NCBI GenBank assembly: GCA_020025675.1
Contig: JAHHRS010000020.1
Coordinates: 1 to 30,498, forward strand
Direction of reading: 5' to 3'
Source: Oscillospiraceae bacterium
GTDB lineage: Bacteria > Bacillota > Clostridia > Oscillospirales > Oscillospiraceae
Length of the DNA: 30,498 nt
Part shown: piece after piece, positions 1 to 7,586 of the stretch
How positions within the stretch are numbered: position 1 is the first letter of the stretch
How the letters are laid out: every line of letters begins with the position of its first letter
The notes under the pieces: model-generated
What the model was told of the DNA's origin: nothing
What the model saw: the letters and a program-made list of their open reading frames with translations, nothing else
The model's database searches: none
Position numbers and translations under genes: made by a program

Positions 1-992
1 CGTTCTTCTCGGAAGTACGGAAGTCCCAGAGAGGCAGGAGGCTGATTTTCACGCTTGTTTTTCATACTTGTGATAACAAGGACTATAATAGTCACAACGT
101 AGGGCAGCATCTTGTAAAGCTCCTTCAAGCAGAGGTTCGTACCGGTTGGTATATAGAGATAAAGAATGTAGAGACCTCCGAAAAGGAAGGAAGAGATAAC
201 ACCCAGATTGGGACGCCAAATGGTGAAGATAACAAGAGCAATTGCAAGCCATCCACGGTCGCCGAATGCATCGTTTGACCAAACACCGCAGGCGTAGTCC
301 ATAACGTAGTAAAGACCGCCGAGACCTGCTATCATACTTCCTATGCAGGTAGCGATATATTTATAACGGTTTACGTTTATACCTGCTGCATCTGCGGTTT
401 CCGGGCTTTCACCGACAGCTCGAAGCTGTAAGCCTATGCGTGTTTTTTTGAGTACATATGCTGAAATAAAAGCAATGGCCACAGCCAGATAAGCCAGAAA
501 TCCATATGACAGGAAAATCTTGCCGAACCAGCCGAGATTTTCGGCAAATGGAAGAGAACGGCTGAAAAATGCAGAAGTATTTGACAGGGCTATGGATGGA
601 ACTTCACTTCCGGTGAGTTTGATCAGTGAACCGCCGAAAAAGTTTCCGAATCCAACGCCGAAAGTTGTCATCGCAAGACCTGTGACATTCTGATTTGCTC
701 TTAAAGTTACTGTCAAAAAGCAGTAGATAAGGCCCATAATGAGAGAGCCTAAAAGGCAGAAAATCAAGGGAATTAAAACAGCCAGAAAACCGTTTATGGC
801 GTCCGGAGAGGGAAGACTCTGCTCATAGAAAAATGCTCCGATAACACCGGATATACCGCCAACGTACATAATACCGGGAATACCAAGGTTCAGGTTTCCG
901 GATTTTTCGGTGAGCGTTTCACCCGTACAGCCAAAAAGAAGAGGAACCCCCTGTACAACGGCTCTTGGGATAAAGGAAACAAAATCAAACAT
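1..992 (-). CDS. Nucleoside ABC transporter permease (NupQ/YufQ-like), partial
   Basis: This is a membrane permease of the BMP-type nucleoside importer. The reading frame is open from the ATG at 992-990 to the window edge, giving about 330 codons with no stop, so the C-terminus is missing. The translation starts MFDFVSFIPRAVVQGVPLLF and is mostly hydrophobic, with several membrane spans. It contains a stretch around TRIGLQLRAVGESPETADAAG, the family's cytoplasmic loop that contacts the ATPase. The start codon shares one base with the stop of the upstream permease (TAATG), which implies translational coupling. It is the second of two dissimilar permeases, as in the B. subtilis nupNOPQ system. 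Family assignment is firm; the exact substrate is inferred from the riboswitch and from xpt nearby. Confidence 0.9.
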   Translation of the reverse strand, partial: MFDFVSFIPRAVVQGVPLLFGCTGETLTEKSGNLNLGIPGIMYVGGISGVIGAFFYEQSLPSPDAINGFLAVLIPLIFCLLGSLIMGLIYCFLTVTLRANQNVTGLAMTTFGVGFGNFFGGSLIKLTGSEVPSIALSNTSAFFSRSLPFAENLGWFGKIFLSYGFLAYLAVAIAFISAYVLKKTRIGLQLRAVGESPETADAAGINVNRYKYIATCIGSMIAGLGGLYYVMDYACGVWSNDAFGDRGWLAIALVIFTIWRPNLGVISSFLFGGLYILYLYIPTGTNLCLKELYKMLPYVVTIIVLVITSMKNKRENQPPASLGLPYFREE

Positions 993-2098
993 TATGCTTT
1001 AGCCTCCTTTTTGTTGCTTTTACGAAAGCTGAGTTTATAATTAATAAAGAACTCGCTGCCGATAATAAAAAATAAAATAATACCGGTCAAAATGTCGGCA
1101 AAAGAGTGATTAAGACCGAAAATCGTGGAAATTTCCGTAGCTCCCCGACTTAGAAATACCAGAAGAAGACCTGCAAATATCATGGTTACAGGGTTAAACT
1201 TTGCAAGCCATGCAACCATAATAGCTGTGTAACCACGGCCACCGGCAATAGTGGTAGTAATGGTGTGGTCTGTGCCGCCCACAAGCAAAAGTCCTGCAAT
1301 ACCGCAAATAGCTCCCGAAAGAAGCATGGTGCGGATAATTACCTTTTCTACTTTTATGCCTACATATCTTGCAGTGCGCTCACTCTCACCAACCACGGAG
1401 ATTTCATATCCGTGCTTTGAGTAGTTAAGATAAACATACATGCCAATTGTAAGCAGAGCAACAATTATAATATTTAGAAGGTATTTATAATCTCCTATCT
1501 GGGGCAGCCAGCCGGCCTGCGAGGTCTGGTTTATAATACCGATTTTGCCTGCACCCTTAGGAACTTCCCAAACAATGATAAAAAATGCCACAAGCTGAGT
1601 TGCCACATAGTTCATCATAAGAGTAAACAGTGTTTCATTAGTGTTCCATTTTGCTTTAAAGAAACCGGGAATTACGGCCCATAAAGCACCGGCTGCAATA
1701 CTTGCAACTACCATTATAAAGATAAGAAGCCAGTTTGGAACTCTATCCCCAAGCAGTATCATACATGCCGCAGATGCAAGACCGCCTATAAGTACCTGAC
1801 CTTCGCCGCCTATGTTCCAAAATCGCATTTTAAATGCGGGGGTAAGTGCCAGAGAAATGCAAAGTAGAATGGACAGATTTTGAAGTAGAATCCAAATTTT
1901 TCTGGGAGTTCCAAAAGCACCTTTAAACATGGCCCCATAGATTTGAATGGGGTTTTCACCGGTCAGTAATGTAGTGACCAGCGCACATACCAGAAGAGCC
2001 AGAACAATGGCGGCACCTCTGATGAGCCATGCCATATACCATGGGATACTGCCCCTCTTTACAATGTGAACCAAAGGCCCACGGTTTTGATTATTCAT
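992..2098 (-). CDS. Nucleoside ABC transporter permease (NupP/YufP-like)
   Basis: First permease of the BMP-type importer, 368 residues, close to the usual family length. A short basic N-terminus is followed by a first membrane span at about residues 22-45 and then roughly eight more hydrophobic segments. The cytoplasmic loop near residues 230-250 has the family pattern (SKHGYEISVVGESERTARYV), which would dock with the ATPase. The ATG lies 8 bases inside the end of the ATPase gene (ATGAATAA), and its stop overlaps the next permease start by one base, so the three genes are probably translated as a coupled unit. It should pair with the downstream permease to form the membrane channel. Confidence 0.92.
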   Translation of the reverse strand: MNNQNRGPLVHIVKRGSIPWYMAWLIRGAAIVLALLVCALVTTLLTGENPIQIYGAMFKGAFGTPRKIWILLQNLSILLCISLALTPAFKMRFWNIGGEGQVLIGGLASAACMILLGDRVPNWLLIFIMVVASIAAGALWAVIPGFFKAKWNTNETLFTLMMNYVATQLVAFFIIVWEVPKGAGKIGIINQTSQAGWLPQIGDYKYLLNIIIVALLTIGMYVYLNYSKHGYEISVVGESERTARYVGIKVEKVIIRTMLLSGAICGIAGLLLVGGTDHTITTTIAGGRGYTAIMVAWLAKFNPVTMIFAGLLLVFLSRGATEISTIFGLNHSFADILTGIILFFIIGSEFFINYKLSFRKSNKKEAKA

Positions 2099-3629
2099 TT
2101 TCTTCCTTACCTCCGAGCCTTGTCATCATCATGCCCACGTCTTCCTTTTTAGCACCTCTGCCCGGGATTATGCCGCTGACCTTGCCGCCGCAAAGAATCA
2201 ATATTCTGTCGGCAAGTTCCAGAAGAACGTCCAGATCCTCTCCCACATATATAACGGCAACACCGGCCTGCTTTTGCTTGTTTATGAGGTCATAAATGGT
2301 GTAAGAAGAATTTATATCCAGCCCCCTAACAGCGTATGCTGTGAGCAGAACGGTTGGAGCGGAAGCAATTTCACGTCCTATCAGCACTTTCTGGACATTT
2401 CCGCCGGAAAGACGGCGAACGGGAGTTGAAATGCCGGGAGTGCTGACTTCCAGCTTATCAACAACATCCTGAGCCAGTTTTTTAGGGCTTTTTCTGTCGG
2501 TGAAAAAGGAATGACCACGGCGGAAGGAGCGGAGCATCATATTATCCGCCAAATCCATATTACCTACAAGACCCATGCCAAGCCTGTCCTCAGGAACAAA
2601 TGACAGTGAGACCCCGAGTTTTGCAATATCCAGAGGATCTTTTCCTACAAGCTCCTCTCTCTCACCCTCATCATTTATATAGCAGATGCTGCCGCTTTCT
2701 GTGGGCTGGAGACCTGCAATAGCTTCCAGCAATTCTTTCTGACCGCAGCCGGAAATACCGGCAATACCCAGAATTTCTCCCGAATTTGCTGTAAATGAAA
2801 CGTCATCCAGCTTGACGATACCGTCAATGTTCTTAACAGTTAAATTCTTTACTTCAATTCTGGATTTTGGATTTACAGGTTCAGGCCGCTCAATATTAAG
2901 TGCTACCGGATGACCTACCATCATATTGGTCATTTCCTGAGCGTTTGTGTTTTTAGTAGGCATATCACCTATAAACTGGCCGTGGCGTAAAACGGCAACT
3001 CTGTCGGAGAGAGCCTCTACCTCGTGCATTTTATGGGTAATTATAACAATAGCTTTACCCGCATCACGCATATGCCGCAAAATGGCAAAAAGCTTGTCTG
3101 TCTCCTGAGGAGTCAAAACAGCGGTTGGCTCGTCCAGAATTAAGATGTCGGCACCCCTGTACAGCACTTTTATTATTTCTACCGTCTGCTTCTGTGAAAC
3201 GGACATGTCATAAATTTTCTGATTGGGGTCAACCTCAAAGCCGTATAAATTGCAAATCTCTTTTACCTTTTGATTTACTTTATTTATATCAAGACGGCCT
3301 TCATCTTTAAGGCCAAGCACGATATTTTCGGCGGCTGTAAGAACGTCCACTAATTTAAAATGCTGGTGTATCATGCCTATACCTAAATCAAAGGCGTCCT
3401 TAGGTGAGCGAATAACCACTTCCTTACCGTCAATAGAAATTTCTCCCTCATCGGGGAAATATATACCGGAGAGCATATTCATAAGGGTGGTTTTACCGCT
3501 GCCGTTTTCGCCCAGCAAGGCCAGTATTTCACCTTTGTATATGTCCAGCCATACCTTGTCATTGGCTACTACATTACCGAAAGTTTTTGTTATATTTCGC
3601 ATTTTTACTGCGGGAACTCTTGTATCCAA
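2091..3629 (-). CDS. Nucleoside ABC transporter ATPase, two tandem nucleotide-binding domains (NupO/YufO-like)
   Basis: ATPase of the importer, 512 residues from the start chosen here. NBD1 is intact: Walker A GENGSGKTT at 40-48, a signature reading SVSQK at 143-147, Walker B ILILDE with E167, and switch histidine H199. NBD2 is degenerate: its P-loop reads GISGCGQKE at 291-299, the signature LSGGNVQ at 407-413 is good, but the Walker B region is LLTAYAVRGLD at 428-438 with no catalytic acid pair. Degeneracy of one site is usual in this family. The frame stays open to an ATG at 3752, but that adds 41 hydrophobic residues lying over a hairpin region. I prefer the TTG at 3629, which has a GGGAG site 8-10 bases upstream and gives MDTRVPAVKM, a normal family N-terminus. 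A GTG at 3638 is an alternative. Confidence 0.88.
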   Translation of the reverse strand: MDTRVPAVKMRNITKTFGNVVANDKVWLDIYKGEILALLGENGSGKTTLMNMLSGIYFPDEGEISIDGKEVVIRSPKDAFDLGIGMIHQHFKLVDVLTAAENIVLGLKDEGRLDINKVNQKVKEICNLYGFEVDPNQKIYDMSVSQKQTVEIIKVLYRGADILILDEPTAVLTPQETDKLFAILRHMRDAGKAIVIITHKMHEVEALSDRVAVLRHGQFIGDMPTKNTNAQEMTNMMVGHPVALNIERPEPVNPKSRIEVKNLTVKNIDGIVKLDDVSFTANSGEILGIAGISGCGQKELLEAIAGLQPTESGSICYINDEGEREELVGKDPLDIAKLGVSLSFVPEDRLGMGLVGNMDLADNMMLRSFRRGHSFFTDRKSPKKLAQDVVDKLEVSTPGISTPVRRLSGGNVQKVLIGREIASAPTVLLTAYAVRGLDINSSYTIYDLINKQKQAGVAVIYVGEDLDVLLELADRILILCGGKVSGIIPGRGAKKEDVGMMMTRLGGKEENE

Positions 3630-3713
3630 AGACTTCACACTCCCTGTCAAAAATGTAAAAGCAGTTAATAAAAAGCACAATACTGCAAAGGGAAAGGCAG
3701 AGAACGAAAAGCC

Positions 3714-3768
3714 ACTGTATTTCCCTTTACAGTACAAAGGGAAGTCCCGCATGAAAACGGGACTTCCC
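3714..3768 (-). other. Overlapping hairpins between lipoprotein and ATPase genes
   Basis: Read as minus-strand RNA, the 3' flank of the lipoprotein gene first folds an 11-bp perfect stem (3758-3768 with 3739-3749, 8-nt loop). Its downstream arm overlaps a second stem, AAAGGGAA at 3736-3743 with TTCCCTTT at 3721-3728. A third pair, ACTGTA/TACAGT, covers 3730-3735 with 3716-3721. The first and second stems compete for the same bases. There is no long U tract, so this is not a full intrinsic terminator. It sits where importer operons often need more binding protein than ATPase, so a partial terminator, processing site or mRNA 3'-end stabiliser is likely. Confidence 0.6.
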
Positions 3769-3784
3769 GGATGTATAAATTAAA

Positions 3785-5050
3785 TCAGCCCTTGGTATCC
3801 AGAAGAGTGATACCGTCTATCTGAATGTCGAAGTAAGGAGCAGAACGGAACTCTGACTCGTGGAAGTAACCGTCGGAAATGACTTCGGTTTCATGCTCAA
3901 AAGCAGCGTCGGAGTCAACATCGGCAAGGTAAGAATCAAGGTTCTTGCCGTCAACGGTAAATGCGCTGGTGTCAAAGACATGGAGCTCACCGCTTTCAAG
4001 CTTTGCCTTTGCATCAGCAATAGCCTGTGCAGTGCCTTCGGCAGCGGCCTTCTCGTTTACCTCGGTGAGAACAACGGAGCCGGTAGAAAGATCGCCGGTC
4101 CAGTCGGATGCAATTTCCTCATCGTTCATAACAGCGTTAATAACATAGAGGTAGTAAGGAGTCCAGTCAATGCGTGAAGAAACGATGAAGGTGTTGGGGC
4201 ATGCGTCAACAGTGCTTCCGTTGTAGCTTACGTTGGGAACACCGGCAGTTTCGCAGGCAGTGGGAGCACCCATGGAGTCAGCGTGCTGGCTGATGAGCTT
4301 GCAGCCGCCTTCAATAAGCTTGTTTGCAGCTTCCTTCTCAGCGGTCTCATCATACCAGGAGCCTGTGAAGGTAACATCCATAGTGACACTGGGGCATACG
4401 GAACGGGCGCCGAGGTAGAAGGAGGTGTAACCGGAAACAACTTCAGCATAGGTAAAAGCACCGATGTAACCGATTTTTGCTTCTTCAGCAGTAAACTCAC
4501 CGGCCTCAATCATCTCATTGAGCTTCATACCTGCGGCAATACCTGCAAGGTAACGGCCCTCGTAAATGGAAGCAAATGCGTTGTGGTAGTTAGGAAGACC
4601 CTCAGTGTGGGCTCTTACACCGGTGGAGTGGCAGAACTGAACATCAGGGAATTCCTTGGCGGCCTGAATCATAAAGTCTTCGTGACCGAAGGAGTCAGCA
4701 AAGATGATGGAGCAGCCGGCATCAGCCAACTCGCATGCAGCATCATAGCACTCCTGTCCTTCAGGAATATTGGTGCGGAAAATGAACTGATCTTCGCTGA
4801 AACCGAGAGCAGCGCAGGCGGATTTTGCAGCGTTTATAAAGTTAAGGTCGTAGGTGGAGTTTTCGTCGTGCAGGAAAATGAAGCCAACTTTCAAATCTTT
4901 TGCACCGTTTTCGGCAGGTGCATCTGCAGGTGCGTCAGCAGGAGCTTCAGCAGGAGCCTCAGCGGGCTGTTCGGGAGCTTTGCTGTCTCCGCAGGCGCAG
5001 AGAGCAAAAACCATAACCAGAGCAAGCAGCATTGCGATGATCTTTTTCAT
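3785..5050 (-). CDS. BMP-family nucleoside-binding lipoprotein (NupN/BmpA-like)
   Basis: Extracellular substrate-binding protein, 421 residues. The N-terminus MKKIIAMLLALVMVFALCAC is a lipoprotein signal with a lipobox ending at C20, so it should be lipid-anchored. Residues about 27-53 form an Ala/Pro/Glu-rich linker built from APAE/APAD repeats. The mature domain begins near KVGFIFLHDENSTYDLNF and has the BMP/TmpC fold pattern, including a DAGCSIIFADSFGH stretch at about residues 110-123. The linker and C-terminal part make it longer than TmpC/BmpA proteins of about 350 residues. A GAGGAG ribosome site lies about 8 bases before the ATG. It is the first gene after the purine riboswitch and is separated from the ATPase by hairpins. 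Purine nucleosides are the likely ligands, by inference from that control. Confidence 0.93.
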   Translation of the reverse strand: MKKIIAMLLALVMVFALCACGDSKAPEQPAEAPAEAPADAPADAPAENGAKDLKVGFIFLHDENSTYDLNFINAAKSACAALGFSEDQFIFRTNIPEGQECYDAACELADAGCSIIFADSFGHEDFMIQAAKEFPDVQFCHSTGVRAHTEGLPNYHNAFASIYEGRYLAGIAAGMKLNEMIEAGEFTAEEAKIGYIGAFTYAEVVSGYTSFYLGARSVCPSVTMDVTFTGSWYDETAEKEAANKLIEGGCKLISQHADSMGAPTACETAGVPNVSYNGSTVDACPNTFIVSSRIDWTPYYLYVINAVMNDEEIASDWTGDLSTGSVVLTEVNEKAAAEGTAQAIADAKAKLESGELHVFDTSAFTVDGKNLDSYLADVDSDAAFEHETEVISDGYFHESEFRSAPYFDIQIDGITLLDTKG

Positions 5051-5107
5051 TCGTTAATCTCCTCAGTAAGATTATATTTATCAAAATCACCTAAGTGATA
5101 AAGATAC

Positions 5108-5151
5108 AAAAAACAAAAAAGCATTGGAAAAGAAATCACCTCTACCAATGC
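5108..5151 (-). terminator. Riboswitch-controlled intrinsic terminator
   Basis: On the minus strand GCATTGG (5151-5145) pairs with CCAATGC (5127-5121) and is followed by six T, a G and a further T run. This is the expression platform of the purine riboswitch. The GGTAGAG at 5146-5140, which lies partly in the 5' arm of the stem, is perfectly complementary to CTCTACC in the aptamer (5230-5224). That pairing would form an antiterminator when no ligand is bound. The arrangement predicts that guanine turns the importer operon off. Confidence 0.88.
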
Positions 5152-5155
5152 CTGA

Positions 5156-5187
5156 AACAGGGAAAGGCGGCAAAAAGCCGCGCCCTG
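5156..5187 (-). other. GC-rich spacer hairpin between aptamer and terminator
   Basis: Between aptamer and terminator the minus-strand RNA folds CAGGG...CCCTG enclosing GCGGC/GCCGC around a small loop. It separates the two halves of the proposed antiterminator and would bring the aptamer strand close to the terminator 5' arm. A structural or pausing role is inferred from position only. Confidence 0.55.
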
Positions 5188-5195
5188 GAACAACA

Positions 5196-5263
5196 TTCGA
5201 TAGTCCGGTCATTTACGGCGCCGGGTAGAGACTTCAAATCCATATCATTTGTATTATATCGAA
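5196..5263 (-). promoter_or_regulatory. Purine riboswitch aptamer (guanine type)
   Basis: The minus strand carries the full purine-aptamer architecture. P1 is TTCGATA/TATCGAA, a perfect 7 bp. P2 is CAAAT/ATTTG around the loop GATATGG. The J2/3 strand AAGTCTCTACC differs from the xpt aptamer by one T-to-C change, at the position equivalent to U48. The P3 loop contains CGCCGTAAATGA, and the J3/1 strand is GACTAT. The C in GACTAT is the specificity base, which in known members selects guanine or hypoxanthine rather than adenine. The U47 and U51 equivalents are kept, so I read it as a guanine-type aptamer; a 2'-deoxyguanosine variant is not excluded. It lies directly upstream of the nucleoside importer. 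Confidence 0.93.
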
Positions 5264-5284
5264 GCTATTAAATTTTACAAATAT

Positions 5285-5313
5285 AGATTAACAGCAAAAA
5301 ATTCATTTGTCAA
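5285..5313 (-). promoter_or_regulatory. Promoter of the importer operon
   Basis: The minus strand reads TTGACA (5313-5308), a 17-base spacer, then TAATCT (5290-5285) preceded by TGT, an extended -10. The -35 is perfect and the -10 is weak but helped by the extension. Transcription would start near 5278, just ahead of the riboswitch aptamer. Confidence 0.7.
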
Positions 5314-5375
5314 GTGTATTTTTAGCCTATTTTACTATTTTCGACACGAAAAAATTGTGAATTGTGACAGAAAAA

Positions 5376-5948
5376 TTATGCAAAGCATATTTTTCCGTCG
5401 TCACTCATGGAGCTTATTTTCGCAAGTGACTCAATATGCATTCCTTCGGCTCTCAGTTTATCACCGCCGCCCTGAAAAAGCTTCTCAATGGCAATTCCGG
5501 CCCCTACTACTTCCGCACCGGCCTGCTGCGCAAGAGCTCTCAGACCCACAAGGGCGGCACCGGTTGCGAGAAAATCGTCTACTATAAGAATTCTGTCACC
5601 CTCATGGAGATATTCCTTAGAAACAATAACGGTGTTGGTGTTGCCGTGGGTGAAGGACGGAATTTTAACGGAATAAACATCATCGGAGATGTTTTTAGAT
5701 TTGCTCTTTTTTGCAAAAACCATGGGACTGTTAAAAACGTAGGCAGTCATAATTGCAAGGGCTATTCCTGAGGCCTCAACGGTCAGAATTTTGTTTACCC
5801 CCTTTTCTCCGAACAGCCTTTTAAGCTCCATAGCCATATCGTGTATGAGAGATGGGTCTATCTGATGGTTAAGAAAATTATCTACCTTTAAGATTCCGCC
5901 GGGTTTTATTACCCCGTCTTTAAGTATTCGATCCTCGAGAACCTTCAT
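5376..5948 (-). CDS. xpt: Xanthine phosphoribosyltransferase
   Basis: Cytoplasmic purine salvage enzyme that converts xanthine (and guanine less well) plus PRPP to the nucleoside monophosphate. The 190 residues match the usual Xpt length of about 190. The N-terminus MKVLEDRILKDGVIKPGGIL is typical, and the PRPP-binding loop ILIVDDFLATGAAL sits at about residues 120-133. The start is the ATG at 5948, which has GGAGGT 8 bases upstream, rather than the earlier in-frame codon 7 residues before it. It has its own promoter. The guanine-type riboswitch lies downstream of its stop, in front of the importer, rather than in front of xpt as in B. subtilis. Together they form a purine uptake and salvage locus. 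Confidence 0.96.
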   Translation of the reverse strand: MKVLEDRILKDGVIKPGGILKVDNFLNHQIDPSLIHDMAMELKRLFGEKGVNKILTVEASGIALAIMTAYVFNSPMVFAKKSKSKNISDDVYSVKIPSFTHGNTNTVIVSKEYLHEGDRILIVDDFLATGAALVGLRALAQQAGAEVVGAGIAIEKLFQGGGDKLRAEGMHIESLAKISSMSDDGKICFA

Positions 5949-5980
5949 GTTTAATACCTCCAAAAGCAAATTTCGACTTA

Positions 5981-6009
5981 ATATTATCCTAAAATGCGGC
6001 GTAAAGCAA
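5981..6009 (-). promoter_or_regulatory. Promoter of xpt
   Basis: The minus strand has TTGCTT (6009-6004), a 17-base spacer and TAATAT (5986-5981). The predicted start leaves a leader of only about 25 bases, too short for a second riboswitch. Confidence 0.65.
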
Positions 6010-6025
6010 GGGAAAAAATAAAACC

Positions 6026-6056
6026 GAAAAAAGCCCGTCGTATATCGACAGGCTTT
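6026..6056 (-). terminator. Intrinsic terminator of rpmB
   Basis: On the minus strand AAGCCTGTCG (6055-6046) pairs with CGACGGGCTT (6040-6031), one G-U pair included, with a 5-nt loop and six T at the 3' side. It closes the single-gene rpmB transcript just before the xpt promoter. Confidence 0.9.
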
Positions 6057-6082
6057 GTTTCGGGTAATTTTATATAATTAAA

Positions 6083-6271
6083 TTACACAGCGCGGGTGAC
6101 CTTACCGCTGCGCAGGCAGCGAGTGCAGACGTAAACATGCTGAGGAGCACCGTTTACGATGGCCTTGACGCGCTTCACATTCGGCTTCCATGTACGGTTG
6201 GAGCGTCTGTGAGAGTGGCTGACCTGAATGCCGAAAGAAGCATCCTTGCCGCAGAACTGACACTTTGCCAT
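6083..6271 (-). CDS. rpmB: 50S ribosomal protein L28
   Basis: Large-subunit ribosomal protein of 62 residues, the usual length. It starts MAKCQFCGKDASFGIQVSHS and keeps both zinc-ribbon cysteine pairs, C4/C7 and C49/C52, so it is the zinc-binding form rather than the cysteine-free form some bacteria switch to under zinc limitation. A GGAGGTG site lies about 9 bases before the ATG. It is transcribed alone, with its own promoter and terminator. Confidence 0.97.
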   Translation of the reverse strand: MAKCQFCGKDASFGIQVSHSHRRSNRTWKPNVKRVKAIVNGAPQHVYVCTRCLRSGKVTRAV

Positions 6272-6322
6272 TTATTGAAGCACCTCCTTGCTTGTGTTTA
6301 GCCACATTTAAGCAGCTTATAT

Positions 6323-6351
6323 ATAATAGCAGAGCCCGGGGTTAAATGCAA
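6323..6351 (-). promoter_or_regulatory. Likely promoter of rpmB
   Basis: The minus strand has TTGCAT (6351-6346), a 17-base spacer and TATTAT (6328-6323). The -35 lies in one arm of the inverted repeat TGCAAGC/GCTTGCA (6347-6367). Confidence 0.55.
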
Positions 6352-6367
6352 GCATTTTTTGCTTGCA
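6347..6367. repeat. Perfect 7-bp inverted repeat
   Basis: TGCAAGC, a 7-base AT-rich loop, then GCTTGCA. One arm overlaps the proposed rpmB -35 element, so a protein-binding site is possible. It has no following T run on either strand that would make a terminator. Confidence 0.5.
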
Positions 6368-6538
6368 GGACTAAAAAAGGGATAAAAAAGATTTTAGATA
6401 TGTAATATTTGGCTAAATACGGTGCTGAGCATAAGTTAAAAAAAGAAAAAACATGAAATGCCTACATAAAATTGCAGAGCTTGGGTCAGCTGCTTCAAAA
6501 ATTTGTTTTCACATCTACCGGTTTATGCGGAAAAAGGA
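6368..6538. other. AT-rich divergent intergenic stretch without a gene
   Basis: This lies between the rpmB promoter region (minus) and the hprK promoter (plus). I see no open frame with a ribosome site, no tRNA-like fold and no strong hairpin. It appears to be spacer. Confidence 0.5.
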
Positions 6539-6567
6539 TTGCCAAAAGGGGCTGAAATGGTTAAAAT
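6539..6567 (+). promoter_or_regulatory. Promoter of the hprK-dnaE operon
   Basis: TTGCCA (6539-6544), a 17-base spacer and TAAAAT (6562-6567), each one base from consensus. A TATAAT at 6577-6582 lacks a matching -35. The leader to the hprK start would be about 55 bases. Confidence 0.72.
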
Positions 6568-6629
6568 ATAAAAAGATATAATAAGCCTATGGTATCCTTT
6601 AAAGGCCCCAAAATAAAGGAGGAGAGCAG

Positions 6630-7568
6630 ATGAGAAGCAAGTATTCGGTAAAGCTCAGTAAAATAGCGGAAGAGCATGAGCTGACACCTTTGCATTTATC
6701 AAAAGATTATGAGACGGCGGTATTAACAACCGCTGATGTAAACAGACCTGCCATGCAGCTCACCGGCTTTTATAACTACTTTGACCCCAGACGTTTGCAA
6801 ATCATAGGCCGTGTTGAGAGTACATATTTGGACACCTTGACCCATGAGGAAAGGCTTGATGCCTTTGAGAGATTTATGGGCTACGATATTGCCGCCCTCG
6901 TTATCTGTCATAATGCGGTGGCTTTCCCTGAGTGTATAGAAATGGCAGAGAGATTTGACAGAAATGTGTTCCAGACTTCGGAAGATACCTCTGATTTTCT
7001 GGCAGACGTTATAACTACACTGCACAATTATCTGGCGCCCAGACTTACCACTCACGGCGGACTTATAGAGATATACGGTGAAGGAGTGCTGCTTATCGGT
7101 GACAGCGGAATAGGTAAAAGTGAGACTGCACTTGAGCTTATTAAGCGTGGACACCGTCTGGTTGCAGATGATGCGGTGGAAATTAAGAGAGTTGATAAAG
7201 ATACTCTTGTAGGCTCAGCGCCTGAAATTATCCGTTATTATATGGAGCTTCGCGGCATAGGAGTTATAAATGTACGGCATATATACGGCGTGGGTGCGGT
7301 AAAGCCGGAAAATAATATAGATGTTGTTGTTAAAATGGAAAAGTGGCAGGAGGGTAAAGCCTACGACAGACTGGGACTGTCAAACGAGACGATGGACATT
7401 TTAGGTGTTCAGCTGCCGCTTGTGACAATTCCTGTCACACCCGGAAGAAACCTTGCCGTTATAATGGAGCTTGCCGCTATGAATAACCGCCAGAAAAAGA
7501 TGGGCTTCAATGCGGCAGAGACTTTAGCTGCGGAGCATGACCGGGCCATTGATAACGGCGGCATGTAA
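6630..7568 (+). CDS. hprK: HPr kinase/phosphorylase
   Basis: Bifunctional enzyme that phosphorylates and dephosphorylates Ser46 of HPr, controlling carbon catabolite repression in Firmicutes. The 312 residues match the family. An N-terminal domain (about 1-130) is followed by the kinase core: Walker A GDSGIGKSE at 157-165, then RLVADDAVEI at 176-185. The HprK signature ELRGIGVINVR is at 206-216 and VTPGRNLAVIMELAAMN at 269-285. H142 in the THGG stretch is the usual conserved histidine. AAGGAGGAGAG precedes the ATG. It heads the operon with murB, rapZ and whiA. No HPr or Crh gene is seen here, so the substrate is encoded elsewhere. Confidence 0.97.
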   Translation: MRSKYSVKLSKIAEEHELTPLHLSKDYETAVLTTADVNRPAMQLTGFYNYFDPRRLQIIGRVESTYLDTLTHEERLDAFERFMGYDIAALVICHNAVAFPECIEMAERFDRNVFQTSEDTSDFLADVITTLHNYLAPRLTTHGGLIEIYGEGVLLIGDSGIGKSETALELIKRGHRLVADDAVEIKRVDKDTLVGSAPEIIRYYMELRGIGVINVRHIYGVGAVKPENNIDVVVKMEKWQEGKAYDRLGLSNETMDILGVQLPLVTIPVTPGRNLAVIMELAAMNNRQKKMGFNAAETLAAEHDRAIDNGGM

Positions 7569-7586
7569 AAGTATTTGGAGAAGTTT

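Noticed and set aside
3630..3752. 41-residue N-terminal extension of the ATPase starting at an ATG
   Set aside because: It is hydrophobic, lies across the hairpin region and has no family counterpart. A TTG with a good ribosome site gives the normal N-terminus.
4283..5098. A 271-codon open frame on the plus strand, antisense to the lipoprotein gene
   Set aside because: It mirrors the well-supported lipoprotein, has no ribosome site and runs into its leader. The repetitive Ala/Pro codons keep the opposite frame open.
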